From assembly GCA_029747015.1 (NCBI GenBank), contig JAKOGI010000345.1, positions 242,001 through 306,000 on the forward strand: a DNA stretch of 64,000 nt, given 5' to 3'. A model generated the notes under the pieces. The model had not been told where the DNA came from. It did not search any database and saw only the letters and a list, made by a program, of their open reading frames with translations. Of this stretch, positions 1 to 11,286 are shown piece by piece. The position numbers and the translations under genes are program-made. This stretch comes from Carnegiea gigantea (taxonomy: Eukaryota > Streptophyta > Magnoliopsida > Caryophyllales > Cactaceae). The first letter of the stretch is position 1. Each line of letters starts with the position of its first letter.

Positions 1-2420
1 AGGAAAGTAGAGATCGATCCCACAAGGAAAGATTATGTCAAAAAGCTAGTTTAATTTCCAATGATTTTGCTACTCTAATTTATTATTTCTTCTCTTTGTA
101 TTTCTAAAATAAATCAAATTTAATAAATAAAAATCTGGAAAAATACTTAATATTGCTCCTAAATATTCTAAATTTAATTTTGGAAATAAAACAATAAATA
201 GCTCCTAAATAATCTAGAAAAATAAAAATAGAAATAATAACACAATATTCAACTAAAAATTAAAACAGAAAATAACAAGCAGAAAATTAATATTAAAAAT
301 TACAAACAGTAATCTAAATTAATATTCTACAAGTTTATAAATTTATAACTCCAGAGGTATAAGTAATTAATTTCAAAAAAATTAAAACAGAAAATTATCT
401 TCAGATAATGAAACAGAAAATAAAATCAAATATTAGAAGAAAATAAACTGCACTAATATAAATATGAAATTAAATAACAAAATTATCCAAATTTAAGGAT
501 ATAATTTTTTGGACTTAATAACACCTAAAAAAAACGTGAAATAAAAATTAAAAACGTAATTTTCAGATTTATTGAAATGAAAACCTGCGCATATCCAATT
601 CACGAAATAATTTTGAAAAATTATCAAATAATTTCCAAAAATTCCAAAAGTAAATAGAGGTAGAATAAGACACTAGGATGGATTAAAACTTGAAAAAACA
701 CAAAAGGAACTATTTTTAGCCTAATTTCTAACAAATTGGTAATTAAACGGCAAAGCAGAATATAAATTAAATCTGAAAATTATAATCACACTAAAAATCA
801 AAATCTGACTAATCTAATATTACCAAGATACTCCTAAAAGACTACTCTTTGGGGGGTAAATGAATTTTATATTAAAGTTAGTAATCGAAGAATAAAAATT
901 GACAAACTAAACAATTTAACTTAAAGTGACAAATAATTATCAAGGGTACCAAATTTATAAAAAAATACTCAGTATAATCTACATCCACCATGTAAATTAA
1001 TATTTATCATCAATACACAAATCGATTTTATTCATGAGTTAGACTATAGAAGACATCTACCAGCGGATTTTCCCCGTTTTTTCCTGTATTATAGTTTATT
1101 TAGGTCCAGCTCTAATATAAACCCTACTAATTTTGATAACCCTCACATCAGCGCAAGAATTTAATCAAACTAGAGCATTACGTATTAGAAAAATATTATC
1201 TAATGTCTCGTAATCAATAACAATTACCTAATTGAAAGAGATGGGTTTGAGCCATCCATGATTAATTAGGGTGATACTAATGCTTAAAAGACTATAACTT
1301 TTACGTATTAAAGCCTTTTAAATTATTATATGATTTGTATTAAACTAACTAGCATGTATTCCAATTAATATAACAAGAATATCATGAACGATAAGTACTA
1401 ATCGCTATAGAATCATGAATAAAAATCAACTAGACAATAAAGCATAAGACTTATTTCAAAATAATTAATTTAGCATGATTTCAAATAGATTATACTAAGC
1501 ACAAGGGAATTACTCACTCATATTAAAAATAAAATCACAACAATTAACCAAAGGTTTCATGTTTAATAATGAACTAAACACAAATAAAATAATAAAAATA
1601 GAACTTAAATAATAGAAAACTACTTGGCCTGATGGTGATGATTGTAATTGTGATGCGGATGTTGGTAAGGAAGATGGCGTGAAGATTGTGTGATGATTTA
1701 TGGCGTTAGGCATGGGATTGGTGAGGCTAGGTGGTGAAGAAGTGTGAAGCTGCCGTGGGTTTTGAAAGATGATACGTGAGTGTGGGGGTGTAGGCGATTG
1801 ATGATGATGATGGAAGAGTAGGATGAAGATTAATGGTGAGGTGAGAGGGGGGTTGAGGCGTGATATGGTGTAAGGGATAGAAGGTGATTGATGATGATGG
1901 AATGATGATGATCAATGGTGAGATGTAGAAGATGAAGCAGCGTGTGTGAGACATGGTGAAAGAGCTGCCGTGGCCTTGTGAGGTGGAAGCGTTAGCCGTG
2001 GATTGGTGTCACCCTGAGATGGTATGATGCATGATTTTATGGTGGGAAAGGTAGCTAGGGTTTTTTTTCTTAGACTCATTTTCCCCCAAGTCTTCTAGCT
2101 TCTCTCCAACTCTTGTAACCCTAGCACAAATAAATAATTATGAAAATAATATTTTTCACAAATTATTATCTTTGGACCGTCTTGATAGCCAAGCGTGTAA
2201 AATCCGAATTTCGACGTCCTTTCTTGCCCTCTTTATTTTATTAATGCTAAACCTGAAAAATATATAAAATAAAGTAAATTAGACGAAATAATATATATAA
2301 TATAATCGAAATAATTATTAAAAAAATGAATGATTTTTGGCTTAACAATACGATCTTTAAACGACTTACTGATTTGAAAGGACAAAATCCATGGAACACA
2401 ACTATAAATATCAATTTAAT
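1..2420 (-). mobile_element. LTR-like retrotransposon segment, minus orientation, cut by window edge
   Basis: No gene is supported here; the open frames are short and low-complexity. The complement of about 9-30 (GATCGATCCCACAAGGA on the plus strand) mirrors the TGTGGGATCGACC block that lies near the 3' end of the LTR at about 6125, so this looks like an LTR read on the minus strand. Minus-strand features from about 2420 downward fit an LTR: an AT-rich upstream part, then a GC-richer part with CT-rich leader-like sequence around 1640-2100. The ends and any target duplication lie outside the window or are not recognisable. The family is unknown. The call is inference from one motif and overall composition. 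Confidence 0.38.
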
Positions 2421-4041
2421 TTGCACAGAAGATAACAATTCTGGTGGCCACGAGAGAATGAACCATAGCTAGGCCTTTGAGGGCAGCAATGCCAACAGCA
2501 CTTCCAGAACCATATGGGGAATATTGATATTCATGGTACTACTACTGGATACGAGGGGACTTTCTATCTAACCTCTAGGAGAAACAAGCACAGTCAGACT
2601 TATCCTGGAGATTACAACAAAGTTGAACTCGAACCAAAGGAAAAAGGAGATTACAACTCAAGTTTGCACTGAGGTTACATGGATAGCCGCACTATTGGTT
2701 CTCCATAGACATCGACCGCAACAACAAACATAAGGAAGTGATTGAACTCAAGTGGCCCCTACTGCGCATGTCAATTTTTATAGCCAAATATACAACTCTT
2801 GTACCCATATAGATTCCATCCTCCACCTTGTTGTGGGCAGCTATCCTTGGTACTCAATTGGAGAACCTGTAGACAAATTGAGCAAGCATGTTTGGGATTG
2901 CCAATTTTTAAAACTTGACAATTTAGATGGATCTTTATTTTCTGGCATTATCTATGAAAGTGATCCCCGACGTTGGTTAACGGTTAATGGATGAAGAATT
3001 ATCAATGTGAGATCTGGGATTGGGAAGAAGATATTCATATTTGGTCTTTGGAGACATTGTAATAAGTATAAATGACTTAACTTTAAGTATCCTTTTGAGA
3101 AAACTAGCGATATTTTTGATGAGGTTTACCATTTTGAGCGAAGAAAAATGTCTAATCTTAAGGTATATGTGTTGCGCTGAAGAATGGGTAAATATAGGGA
3201 CTCCTTTGACTACAATTGTAGAGTGGCAACTTGGTGATGCTGAGAGTTTTTTGCTTGTATTATATTGTTGTATTTTGATTTTTAAAGCAAGTGACACCTT
3301 CTATTATTACATACCTATTAGCTTGGGAATTTAAAACCCTTATTTTGCTAGCAAGGAGGATGTTGATGAGTTTTTACAGATGATCCATTTGCCTATTGCC
3401 AATGCCCTCATTCAAGACCCACCACTTTCCTCTATTGTTTTGAGTGTAGGTACCTTAGCCCCTCCGTATATATTTATCATTTTTGCTAGCCCCTCCTTAT
3501 ATATTTATCATTTTTGCAAGCCACTTTGCCCCATATTTATACTATTTAGTAGCTTAAAAAGGCGGTGTTCATTGTCTGCACCTATTTGAGGGCCTAAATG
3601 GGGGTTTACTTCTAGACATCTTCTCGTTTGATGTGTCAAATTTAGCATTTTTTTGGCTACCTTTGGACTACTATGACTGAGCATTGGATAGACTGTGTCA
3701 TTCCTAGTTGTCGATCCATTAAGCAGTGTATTCCTCTGTAAGTCAAACTAGACCCCTTGTCCTTCTCCTTTTTCTTCTTTTTCTAAATTTGGGAGCTTCT
3801 TTAATTTTTCATGTATATACGTATGTGTGACTACATTTGCCTGTGTGTGTTTGCATGCATTAGCAGTTACTTATTCAGCAAGGCCAAACAAGCAGCTAAG
3901 AAAATTGAGTGAATTTCACACATCTACCTTCATCTCAACCTTTAACATTCGTGTGCATTATAACTTACTTGTTGTGGCTCTTTTCTTGCTTGAGTATGTT
4001 TTATTTATGTTATTTCCTCCTCCCGTACGTTATGTTTTCTT
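2421..4041. other. unassigned stretch, probably decayed retroelement interior
   Basis: Short open frames occur (for example plus 2752-2994 and 3020-3334) but show no family signature I recognise, and stops interrupt every longer reading. Around 3460-3510 a short segment containing TATATTTATCATTTTTGC is repeated about 35 bp apart. The position immediately upstream of env-like and integrase relics suggests degraded internal sequence of the same old Ty3/gypsy element, but no reverse transcriptase motif was found. Confidence 0.3.
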
Positions 4042-4506
4042 GATTTGTGCACCTAACTACCTTGATGAGCATACGTTAGAAAAATTATATTTATTAGATG
4101 ATTTGCATATATTGCTTCGTAGATTAGGTCAGTTGCACTTTGTGATTTTGCAAGAGCTAGTTTGTGAATGACTTGTTTGGGAATTCATAAGCTCCCTTAT
4201 GGTGGATTTAAAGAGGCAGTTTAGGAATGTGATTGACTATATTAGGTTTTAATTGTTTAATCAAACCTTTCAGCTTACCCTCGCCTAATTTAAAGAACTT
4301 TTTCAACTTCCTAGTGATAACGCCGTTGCCCCCACACATGATGTGTACAATCAAGGAAGTTTTTGGTTCACAATAACTTGCTCTTGGTGGAGGTATGAGG
4401 CTCGATCTACTAAGGCCATGTTGATTTGCAATCCTGTGCTATGCTACCTCCAACACCTTACGGCAAACCAGGTGTTTGCCCTTGCCAATAGTCAAAACGG
4501 GGTGCA
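4042..4506 (+). pseudogene. Athila env-like (ORF1-type) fragment, copy A
   Basis: This 465-bp stretch matches 12422-12886 almost base for base in register, with scattered substitutions. One frame reads through a CAPNYLDE block and a LDDLHILLRRLG-like stretch, which resembles the non-pol ORF found downstream of pol in Athila-type Ty3/gypsy elements (family assignment from memory, moderate). It is broken by stops soon after the leucine-rich part. In a normal element this ORF follows integrase, but here it lies just upstream of the integrase zinc-finger region, so the old element has been rearranged or two copies have recombined. Confidence 0.42.
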
Positions 4507-4607
4507 TAGCCTCCGCGAGGAGGAAATAAGAGTGTAATCTCCTACTACCATGATTTACCCTATGGAGAATATGAAGAACCTCTAACACCACCGCAAAGCT
4601 GCTTCAG

Positions 4608-4925
4608 GTATGCTTCTTTTGTCCATCCATTTTCAAGGATGTCCATCATTATGTCCGTGCCTATTATCAATGTCAGAGGAGAGAAAATCTGTGCAGGAAG
4701 AATGAGATGCCCCTAAATTTTATTCTTAAGGTTGAAATTTTTGATGTTTGGGGCATTAACTTCATGGGCCCTTTTTATCCTCTATAGATAATAGGTTGCT
4801 GTGAAATATGTCTTCAAATGGATAGAGGCTATTGCTAGCCCCACTAATAACTCAAGGAAACTAGGTAAGCTTTTTAAGAAAATTATCTTCCCCTATTTGG
4901 GAGTCCCTAGGGTGCTCATTAGTGA
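4608..4925 (+). pseudogene. Ty3/gypsy integrase, N-terminal half (interrupted)
   Basis: One frame reads a degraded HHCC zinc-finger end (IFKDVHHYVRAYYQCQR), then RKNEMPLN, WGINFMGPF, and after a stop and a frame change YVFKWIEAIAS and FPYLGVPRVLISD. These are the standard landmarks of a Ty3/gypsy integrase: zinc finger, the first DDE strand and the segment before the second catalytic Asp. Two lesions are visible: the canonical WGIDFMGPF aspartate is Asn here, and an in-frame TAG lies shortly after it. The reading stops at 4925, inside the Asp codon of ISD, because another element is inserted; the remainder resumes at 10576. It is inactive. The host element is probably Athila-like, judged from the env-like ORF downstream. 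Confidence 0.75.
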
Positions 4926-6177
4926 TGATAAGTGCTTAAAGTGTATATCATTTTAGGGTCATTTTGCAGCATTTTTAGAGAAAATTATATGCATTATGTG
5001 ATAATTTATACTCATTTTTTCATTTTACGCTTAGGTATGGTTCTTTTCTATGTTTGCAGGTTTTGGACCTTTTTGCCCTTGCTTGGACCCTAAATGAGTG
5101 TATTTTGACTTCCCACGGATGTCCCTGAGTTGTCATGTACATGAAAGAGAGGAAGAACAGAAGAATGACGAACCAACCCAGATCACGATCTGCCCGTGGT
5201 AGATGCCACGGACCATGGTGGAAGTGTAACAGCTAGCCTCTTCGTTTTCCTTCATCGTGTGGTTGAGATTAATTTGGTTTTCCCATAAATAGGGCATCCC
5301 TCGGTTGCTGAAACACACAATTCCCATCATTCCATTCTCCTTTCCTCTCTTAGATTAGTTTAGTTTAGATTAGAAGGAGAGAGAGAGAGTTGAAGTGAAG
5401 ATTTGCAAGGATTTCATCCCGGGTTTCCACGACGGTTCAAGCGTGATTTTTGGTTGAGCAATTCTTCTCTCTTCTCTTCTCTTATCTTTAGATTTATCTT
5501 TTTAGTTTGTTTAATTTTATCATGTTTGAGTAGTTTTATTTTGTCTAGGGATTTAGTAGTAATGGAAGTGTTGTTGGATATGTTTTAATTTATAGAATTG
5601 TGCTTATTTCATGATTGGTTTGATTTTGTTCTATCAAGTGTTATTCATGTTGTTAGTGGATTTGTGGCCAAAATTTGCTTGCACACTTGAAACAATCGAG
5701 TAAACATTCGAAAGACGACATTTTATTGTTGGACTGCTTGTTAGAACAAATCGTTACATCATCTCGAAAGAGAGATTGTCAAGTTGGGATGACTCGAATT
5801 AGGCAATCAAAAATATTAAACTTGGATTGAGTCAAATTAGCTTGAAAGAGTGACATTTTCTTGGTTTAGGTAAATTTAATTGATTTCGAAAGAATAGACT
5901 GAATTTATGTATAGATTGCAATCCCTTGAAATTAACCAATTAGAGAAAGACACATGTCTATCATTTTGATTCAATTCCCTTTCATAACTATGAAAATCCC
6001 TAGGGTTTTTTCCCATTTTTGATTTAGAAAAGTTTATTTGCAGTTGCTAATTCGAAACCATTTGAATTTCGATTCGCTTAGCATATCTTGAGGGATTATA
6101 ACTCAGTAGTTTCACCTAGTCTCTGTGGGATCGACCTTATACAGCTACAACGCCACCGTGCGCTTGCGGCCCTATCA
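4926..6177 (+). repeat. 5' LTR of nested element
   Basis: It starts TGATAAGTGCTTAAAGTG and ends CGGCCCTATCA. It contains a CTCCTTTCCTCTC-type pyrimidine stretch around 5330, a candidate TATA-like block (TATAAAT sense, CCCATAAATAGGG) near 5280-5295, and the TGTGGGATCGACC block near the 3' end. Its length is exactly that of the 3' LTR. Confidence 0.92.
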
Positions 6178-6183
6178 AATTTT

Positions 6184-6201
6184 TGGTGCCATTATCGGGG
6201 A
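6184..6201 (+). other. tRNA primer-binding site of nested element
   Basis: TGGTGCCATTATCGGGGA lies six bases after the 5' LTR end. It resembles the TGGCGCCGTTGCCGGGGA primer site common in plant Ty3/gypsy elements, with several substitutions. The priming tRNA was not determined. Confidence 0.6.
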
Positions 6202-6313
6202 CTGGCGTCGAATATTGGGTTTTTCCTGATAGGTTTGACTAAGCATTTTGTTTTTCTTTGGAAAAAAACCAAAAAAATTTACATATTAAAGAAAAAAATA
6301 TTGAGAAAAAACG

Positions 6314-7030
6314 ATGACAATTTTTCATTTCCCCCAATTTGAGCATGAATTATTTTGGAGGTATTTTAAGCGATTAAGTGTGTTTCTTTCTCGATGTGGT
6401 TATTGTTTGACTAAATGGGAAATTCTAAACATTATTGATGAGGGTGTAAATGGTGAAACTCGTATTCTTTTAGTATATTGGGATTTTCATAGTAAAAATA
6501 TTGATGAGGCATGTTATTTGCTTGAGTGGATTGCTTGGAATTCATTTGAATTTGAGAAGGCTACTACTGTTTGCAGATATTCAATTTCTGATCCTTGCGT
6601 ATTTTATTCTAGATCTTATTATGCCCCTTTTTGGTGTGATTTGTGTAATTCTTCTGACCATGCTACTAATTTGTATCCTTATTATACATGCTATACTCAA
6701 CCTTATTTTGCATCACCCATAGACCACACTAAAGTTGTCCTAACCTTAAATGATTCATCCTTTCCTTTAGCTCAGTGCACGAGGCTCAAGGTAGGTGATC
6801 CTTTTGGGTTTGATGCTAGGTTTGATTTTACTAATGCATGTTTTAAGTCAGAAAATATTTTTGATAAAGTGTATGATCTAGATAAGACTCCTTTAGAGGA
6901 GTGTCGTGATGAGTGTGTGCATGAGGAGTCTCCTAGCCTTCGTTTTAACTATGTTTTCCCTAATTCCCTCGATCATTTCCAGTTTCACCTATTTGTTCAT
7001 TACCCTCAATTTCCCCCGAGTATTCTTTAG
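6314..7030 (+). CDS. gag-like protein of the nested non-autonomous LTR element
   Basis: This is a 238-aa open frame starting at an ATG about 130 bases after the primer-binding site, where gag normally starts. Near the N-terminus it reads HELFWRYFKRLSVFLSRCGY, followed by KWEILNIIDEGVNGETR. I recognise this pattern from unannotated plant retroelement ORFs (recall, not searched). At about residues 108-124 a C-x2-C-x4-H pattern (CDLCNSSDH) resembles a retroviral zinc knuckle, but the fourth ligand position is Tyr rather than Cys. No protease or polymerase motif follows. It presumably packages element RNA if expressed. It ends at a TAG at 7028-7030; further homologous-looking sequence follows in a broken state. 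The ATG is the first in frame. Confidence 0.6.
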   Translation: MTIFHFPQFEHELFWRYFKRLSVFLSRCGYCLTKWEILNIIDEGVNGETRILLVYWDFHSKNIDEACYLLEWIAWNSFEFEKATTVCRYSISDPCVFYSRSYYAPFWCDLCNSSDHATNLYPYYTCYTQPYFASPIDHTKVVLTLNDSSFPLAQCTRLKVGDPFGFDARFDFTNACFKSENIFDKVYDLDKTPLEECRDECVHEESPSLRFNYVFPNSLDHFQFHLFVHYPQFPPSIL

Positions 7031-7112
7031 ATGTGCCTATTGATAATTCTATGATTTGTAATGCTAATATTGATTTGGGCCATAAGGATAATGAGTTTAA
7101 TGTACTTGGTGG

Positions 7113-7406
7113 GAAGTTGATGATTGCCTACCCCTAGGCTACTTAAGAGGGTATGATCCCTCCATTGACCCTTATTGTGTAAGCCTAGAGGACTTGTCTA
7201 AGAAAATCATGTGGTCTACACTCTTTAATCCTTTCTATGATTTTTCTATAGCTGTGGATGAGGTTAAGAGGATACTTGTTGTCTTTGGTGTGGTTTTTAT
7301 TATTGCCTATTACCTTTTATTTTCTGAATTGTGGTTCCAGAAGTTTGATAAGCTCCTGCATACTTTAACAATATCTGCTTTCATGAGTCGAGTTTTGATA
7401 ACGTGA
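7113..7406 (+). pseudogene. broken C-terminal continuation of the gag-like ORF
   Basis: After the stop at 7030 a further frame reads GYDPSIDPYCVSLEDLSKK, then a hydrophobic stretch (ILVVFGVVFIIAYYLLF, a possible membrane segment) and KFDKLLHTLT. This layout resembles the C-terminal part of the same plant retroelement ORF family as I remember it. It is separated from the main ORF by stops (for example TAG at 7136-7138), so the element's single protein gene is probably truncated here. Confidence 0.42.
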
Positions 7407-9310
7407 TGGAGTGGTTGATGCTCCATGTGCCCTGGTTATTATAAGGCCATATAGCTTGGGTGCAGTCTGCACCTAACCTGGTGAGATTGTTTCCTTTTGT
7501 TCCCCTTTTCTAAGTTTCTTTAATTTGAATAACAATGCTTTATCTAAGCATGGGGGAAGAGTCGCTTCATTTTTTTTATTTCGATTATTAGTTTGCATAC
7601 ATGTTAAAGCACATAGTTTTAGGTTTCTTTTTGTTTGCATGTTGGATTTAGTTGATTTTTAGGTTTGCATTTTAGATTTGCATATAGCAATGGTGAGGAT
7701 TGGTTTGAGATAACCTCCAAAGATATTTTTGCTAGGCGCGATAGCTTTCATCTGCTTAAGTAGCTTTTGATGTGTAATCCCTTTTGACGCTAAACTTTTT
7801 GAAGGTTTTATAAATATTTCTGTTTTGATCCTTGTCTTGGTTGAGAACTATGTTACCCCCTAGAGTCATTAGCATTAATGTTTGTACATAAAGTCATTTC
7901 ATGAGCTTAATGAGACTTTGGTAGATGTCCCATAAGATTTTGAGCCTTATTTGGACTAATCATTATATTTAGTCTTATGTTTCTTTCATGAGTGTGACTC
8001 TTATATATTACATCTCTAGAACTTGCCTAGATTCTTGTTCAGAACCACATTAGCATGTGCATATTTGATAATATGATAGAGACATTTCTTTCTTTGGTCA
8101 TTTTAGCCACATAGCCAAATAGCCTGCTCTTGTATTACATGTTTTTTCCCCTTTGCTAGCCCCTTTGAGCCTGTATTCGTTTTTGTTGTGACCCCTTCAT
8201 ATTAGCCCTTGGCCAAACACATATTCCTAACCTATAAGTCAAGTCTATGGAGCATCACTTTATCTTTGTAGTAGGTGGTTTTGGAAGTAATTGAGTTTAA
8301 GGTGGCTTTGGTATGTTGGTTTATTGAGGGACTGATGATATTGAGCATTTGCTTTAGTTCCCTCTTTTTTGGGTTGTGTGTATATATAAATTCAATTGTG
8401 AGTTGCTAGTTAGTGATCCTATGCCTTTCAATAATTGTCATTTTCTATTATATGCCCACATTGAGGGCAATGTGTGATTCCAGCATGGGAGAGTTAGTCA
8501 TTATATTTTTGTTTCATCTCCCAAAAAAAAGGAAGGAAAAATCATTAAAAAAAGCATCAAAAAAAGACAAAGGAAAAAAAAGAGGGAAAAAAAGAGAAAA
8601 GAAGCGAAAAAAACAGAAAAAAAAACTCCATGACTGGCATTTGATACGTATAAAGCTTGTGTTCCTTCTTTTTAACTCATTTCTTGTGTAATTGATTGGG
8701 ATATGTTCATTGTATTTTGAGGTTTGGAGTGTTAGTGAACTTTAAGGTTTCTTGGTATTTTGTTGGTTGCTCCCTACTCACTTGGCTACTTAGCTCCGCA
8801 TTATCCAAATGTATTTGTCTACTCCTTTCCTCTAACCTTTCTAGCCCACATTACAACCCTATCAAAGTCCTCTTGATTGTCTTCTGCATATTGCATTTTA
8901 GTGGTGGAAAATTTGATAGCCTTGTCAAGTATATGGTATATTACACCTTTGGAATGAGTCTTGAGTGAACCTATGTTATATTTTAAACACATGAGTAGGA
9001 GTGTTCCACATTTCCCAAAGTGAGGTTCTACCATCCATTTGGCTCTACTCAATCTCATGTGCTTGTATGACATGATTTGTGGTTCTTTGGGGGTGATCAA
9101 GTTTGATATTGAGCTTGTGGTCTTATACTTTTTCGAAAACCTTCTCTTCCTTCTGATTTTGAAATGTTTTGTCCACTACTTAGGGTTGCCGTTGATTGTT
9201 ATTCTTACTTGTGACATGCTATGGTTTGCATATTTTAAAGAGGTTGTTCCGTTGCATCTTCCCTAGTTGGTTTTCTCTAGTGTTTTCTTGAGGACAAGGC
9301 AACGGTTTAA
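7407..9310. other. non-coding interior of nested element
   Basis: No coding signature is seen. It contains an A-rich purine run (about 8521-8630, almost only A and G with a few C and T) and ordinary AT-rich sequence. Small open frames (8413-8691, 8696-8968, 9039-9266) have no recognisable motif, and the first is mostly the lysine-rich translation of the purine run. Long non-coding interiors are typical of LARD-like elements. Confidence 0.6.
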
Positions 9311-9323
9311 ACATGGAGGACTT
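9311..9323 (+). other. polypurine-like tract before 3' LTR
   Basis: ACATGGAGGACTT lies immediately 5' of the 3' LTR. It is purine-rich only in its centre (ATGGAGGA). Its position supports the element boundary. Confidence 0.5.
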
Positions 9324-10575
9324 TGATAAGTGCTTAAAGTGTATATCAATTTAGGGTCATTTTACTTCATTTTTAGGGAAAATTATATGCTTTATGTGAT
9401 AATTTATACTCCTTTTCCCATTTTGCGATTGGATATGGTTCTTTTCTGTGTTTTGCAGGTTTTGGACTTTTTGCTCTTGCTTGGACCCTAAACGAGTGTA
9501 TTTTGACTTCCCATGGATGCTCTTGAGTTTCCATGCCCGTGGAAGAGAGGAAGAACAGAAGAATGACGAATCAACCTAGACCACGGTCCGCCCGTGGTAG
9601 ATACCACGAACCATGGTGGAAGTGTAACAGCAGCCTGTTCGTTTTCCTTCATCGTGTGACTGAGATTGATTTGGTTTTCCTATAAATAGGGCATCCATCG
9701 GCTGTTGAGACACACAGTTCCCATCATTCCATTCTCCTTTCCTCTATTAGATTAGTTTAATTTAGATTAGAAGGAGAGAGAGTGAGTTGAAGTGAAGATT
9801 TGCAAGGATTCCATCCCGAGTTTGCATGACGATTCAAGCGCGATTTTTGGCTGAGCAATTCTTCTCTCTTCTCTTCTCTTCTTTTTAGATTTATCATTGT
9901 AGTTTGTTTAATTTTATCATGTTTGAGTAGTTTTATTTTTGTCTAGGAATTTAGTAGTTTATGGAAGTGTTGTTGGATTATGTTTTAATTTATAGAATTG
10001 TGCTTATTTCATGATTGGTTTGATTTTGTTCTATCAAGTGTTATTCATTTTATTAGTGGATTTCTGGCCAAAATTTGCTTGCACACTTGAAATAATCAAG
10101 TGAACATTCAAAAGACGACGTTTGATTGTTGGACTGCTTGTTAGAACCTATCATTACATCATCTCGAAAGAGAGATTGTCAAGTTGGGAGGACTCGAATT
10201 AAGTAATCAAAAATATTAAACTTGTATTAAGTCAAATTAGCTTGAAAGAGCGACATTTGCTTAGTTCGTCAAATTTAGTTGATTTTGAAAGAATAGACTG
10301 AATTTCTGTATAGATTACAGTTCCCCGAAATTAACCAAATAGAGAAAGGCACATGTTTATCATTTTGATTCAATTTCCTTTCATAACTACAGAAATTCCT
10401 AGGCGTTTTTTCCATATTGATTTAGAAAAGTTTATTTGTAGTTGTTAATTCGAAACCATTTGAATTTGGATTTGTTTAGCATATCTTGAGGGATTATAAC
10501 CCAGTAGTTTCACGTAGTCTCTGTGGGCTTGGCCTTGAATAGCTACAACGCTATCGTGTGCTTGCGGCTCTATCA
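9324..10575 (+). repeat. 3' LTR of nested element
   Basis: It begins TGATAAGTGCTTAAAGTG and ends CGGCTCTATCA, and is collinear with the 5' LTR over all 1252 bp. It is followed by the target duplication AGTGA and then by the resumed integrase frame. Confidence 0.92.
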
Positions 10576-11286
10576 AGTGACAAAGAGATGCACTTCATTA
10601 AGAAAAAGCTTAAAGCCTTGTTGAAGAAGTATGGAGTACACCATAAATATGGTCTTAACTACCATCCTTAAACTAGTGGCCAAGTTGAGATCTCCAATCG
10701 TGAAATCAAATCTATCTTGGAGAAAGCGGTTGCAAAATCAAGGAAAGACTAGATAGACAAGCTAGATGATACTCTTTAGGCTTATCGTGCAACTTTTAAC
10801 ACCCCCTAATCTACACTACGCCATTTTAGTTAGTCTATGATAAGTTATGCCACCTCCCCGTTGAGTTAGAACACAAGGCCTATTGGGCCATCAAACATTT
10901 CAACTTTTATTTGAAGACTGTAGGGGAAAAAGGTTATTGCAATTGAATGAGCTTGAGAATATCCATTTGGATGCCTATGAAAGCTCGAAATCTACAAGGA
11001 GAGGATGAAAATGTAGCATGACAAGAACATCAATAGGAGGGAGTTTTGTGAAGGTGAATCGGTTCTCTAATTCAACTCCAAATTGAAGTTGTTTTTCAAT
11101 AAACTTCACTTAAGGCGCTTGGGTCAATTCAAGGTCTTGATAGTCTATTCCTATAGAGCTATCGAGATTGGAATAAAAGGAACTAGACCTTTCGAGGTGA
11201 ATAGCTCGAGGCCCAAGCATTATATTGCTCACGAGCTAATTGAGGAGAAGGTGTCTTTTGACCTCCTCAATCCCTCTTCTACTTAG
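10576..11286 (+). pseudogene. Ty3/gypsy integrase, C-terminal half of the older element
   Basis: This resumes the integrase broken at 4925. The first codon completes the second catalytic Asp, then K-E-M-H-F in place of the usual RGTHF. The catalytic Glu block reads TSGQVEISNREIKSIL, so the Glu is retained. Then come AYRATFNTP and, at 11083-11286, LRRLGQFKVLIVYSYRAIEI and FEVNSSRPKHYI, which matches the usual integrase C-terminal segment. Stops interrupt it several times (NYHP-stop, RKD-stop, DDTL-stop). It is inactive. With 4608-4925 it forms one integrase split by a 5.65-kb insertion. Confidence 0.8.

Larger units (their letters stand above)
4926..10575 (+). mobile_element. complete non-autonomous LTR retrotransposon, nested in an older element
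   Basis: The element has two 1252-bp LTRs (4926-6177, 9324-10575) beginning TGATAAG and ending CTATCA, giving TGATA/TATCA inverted termini. It is flanked by the 5-bp target duplication AGTGA (4921-4925 and 10576-10580). A primer-binding-like site follows the 5' LTR, and a short purine-rich tract precedes the 3' LTR. The 3146-bp interior encodes only a gag-like protein, with no protease, reverse transcriptase, RNase H or integrase visible. It therefore belongs in the LARD-like class and would need enzymes from a related autonomous element. By eye the LTRs differ by several percent, more in the first 140 bp, so insertion is not recent. Confidence 0.9.

Noticed and set aside
8413..8691. Lys-rich 92-aa frame
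   Set aside because: Encoded by an A/G purine run in the non-coding interior of the nested element.
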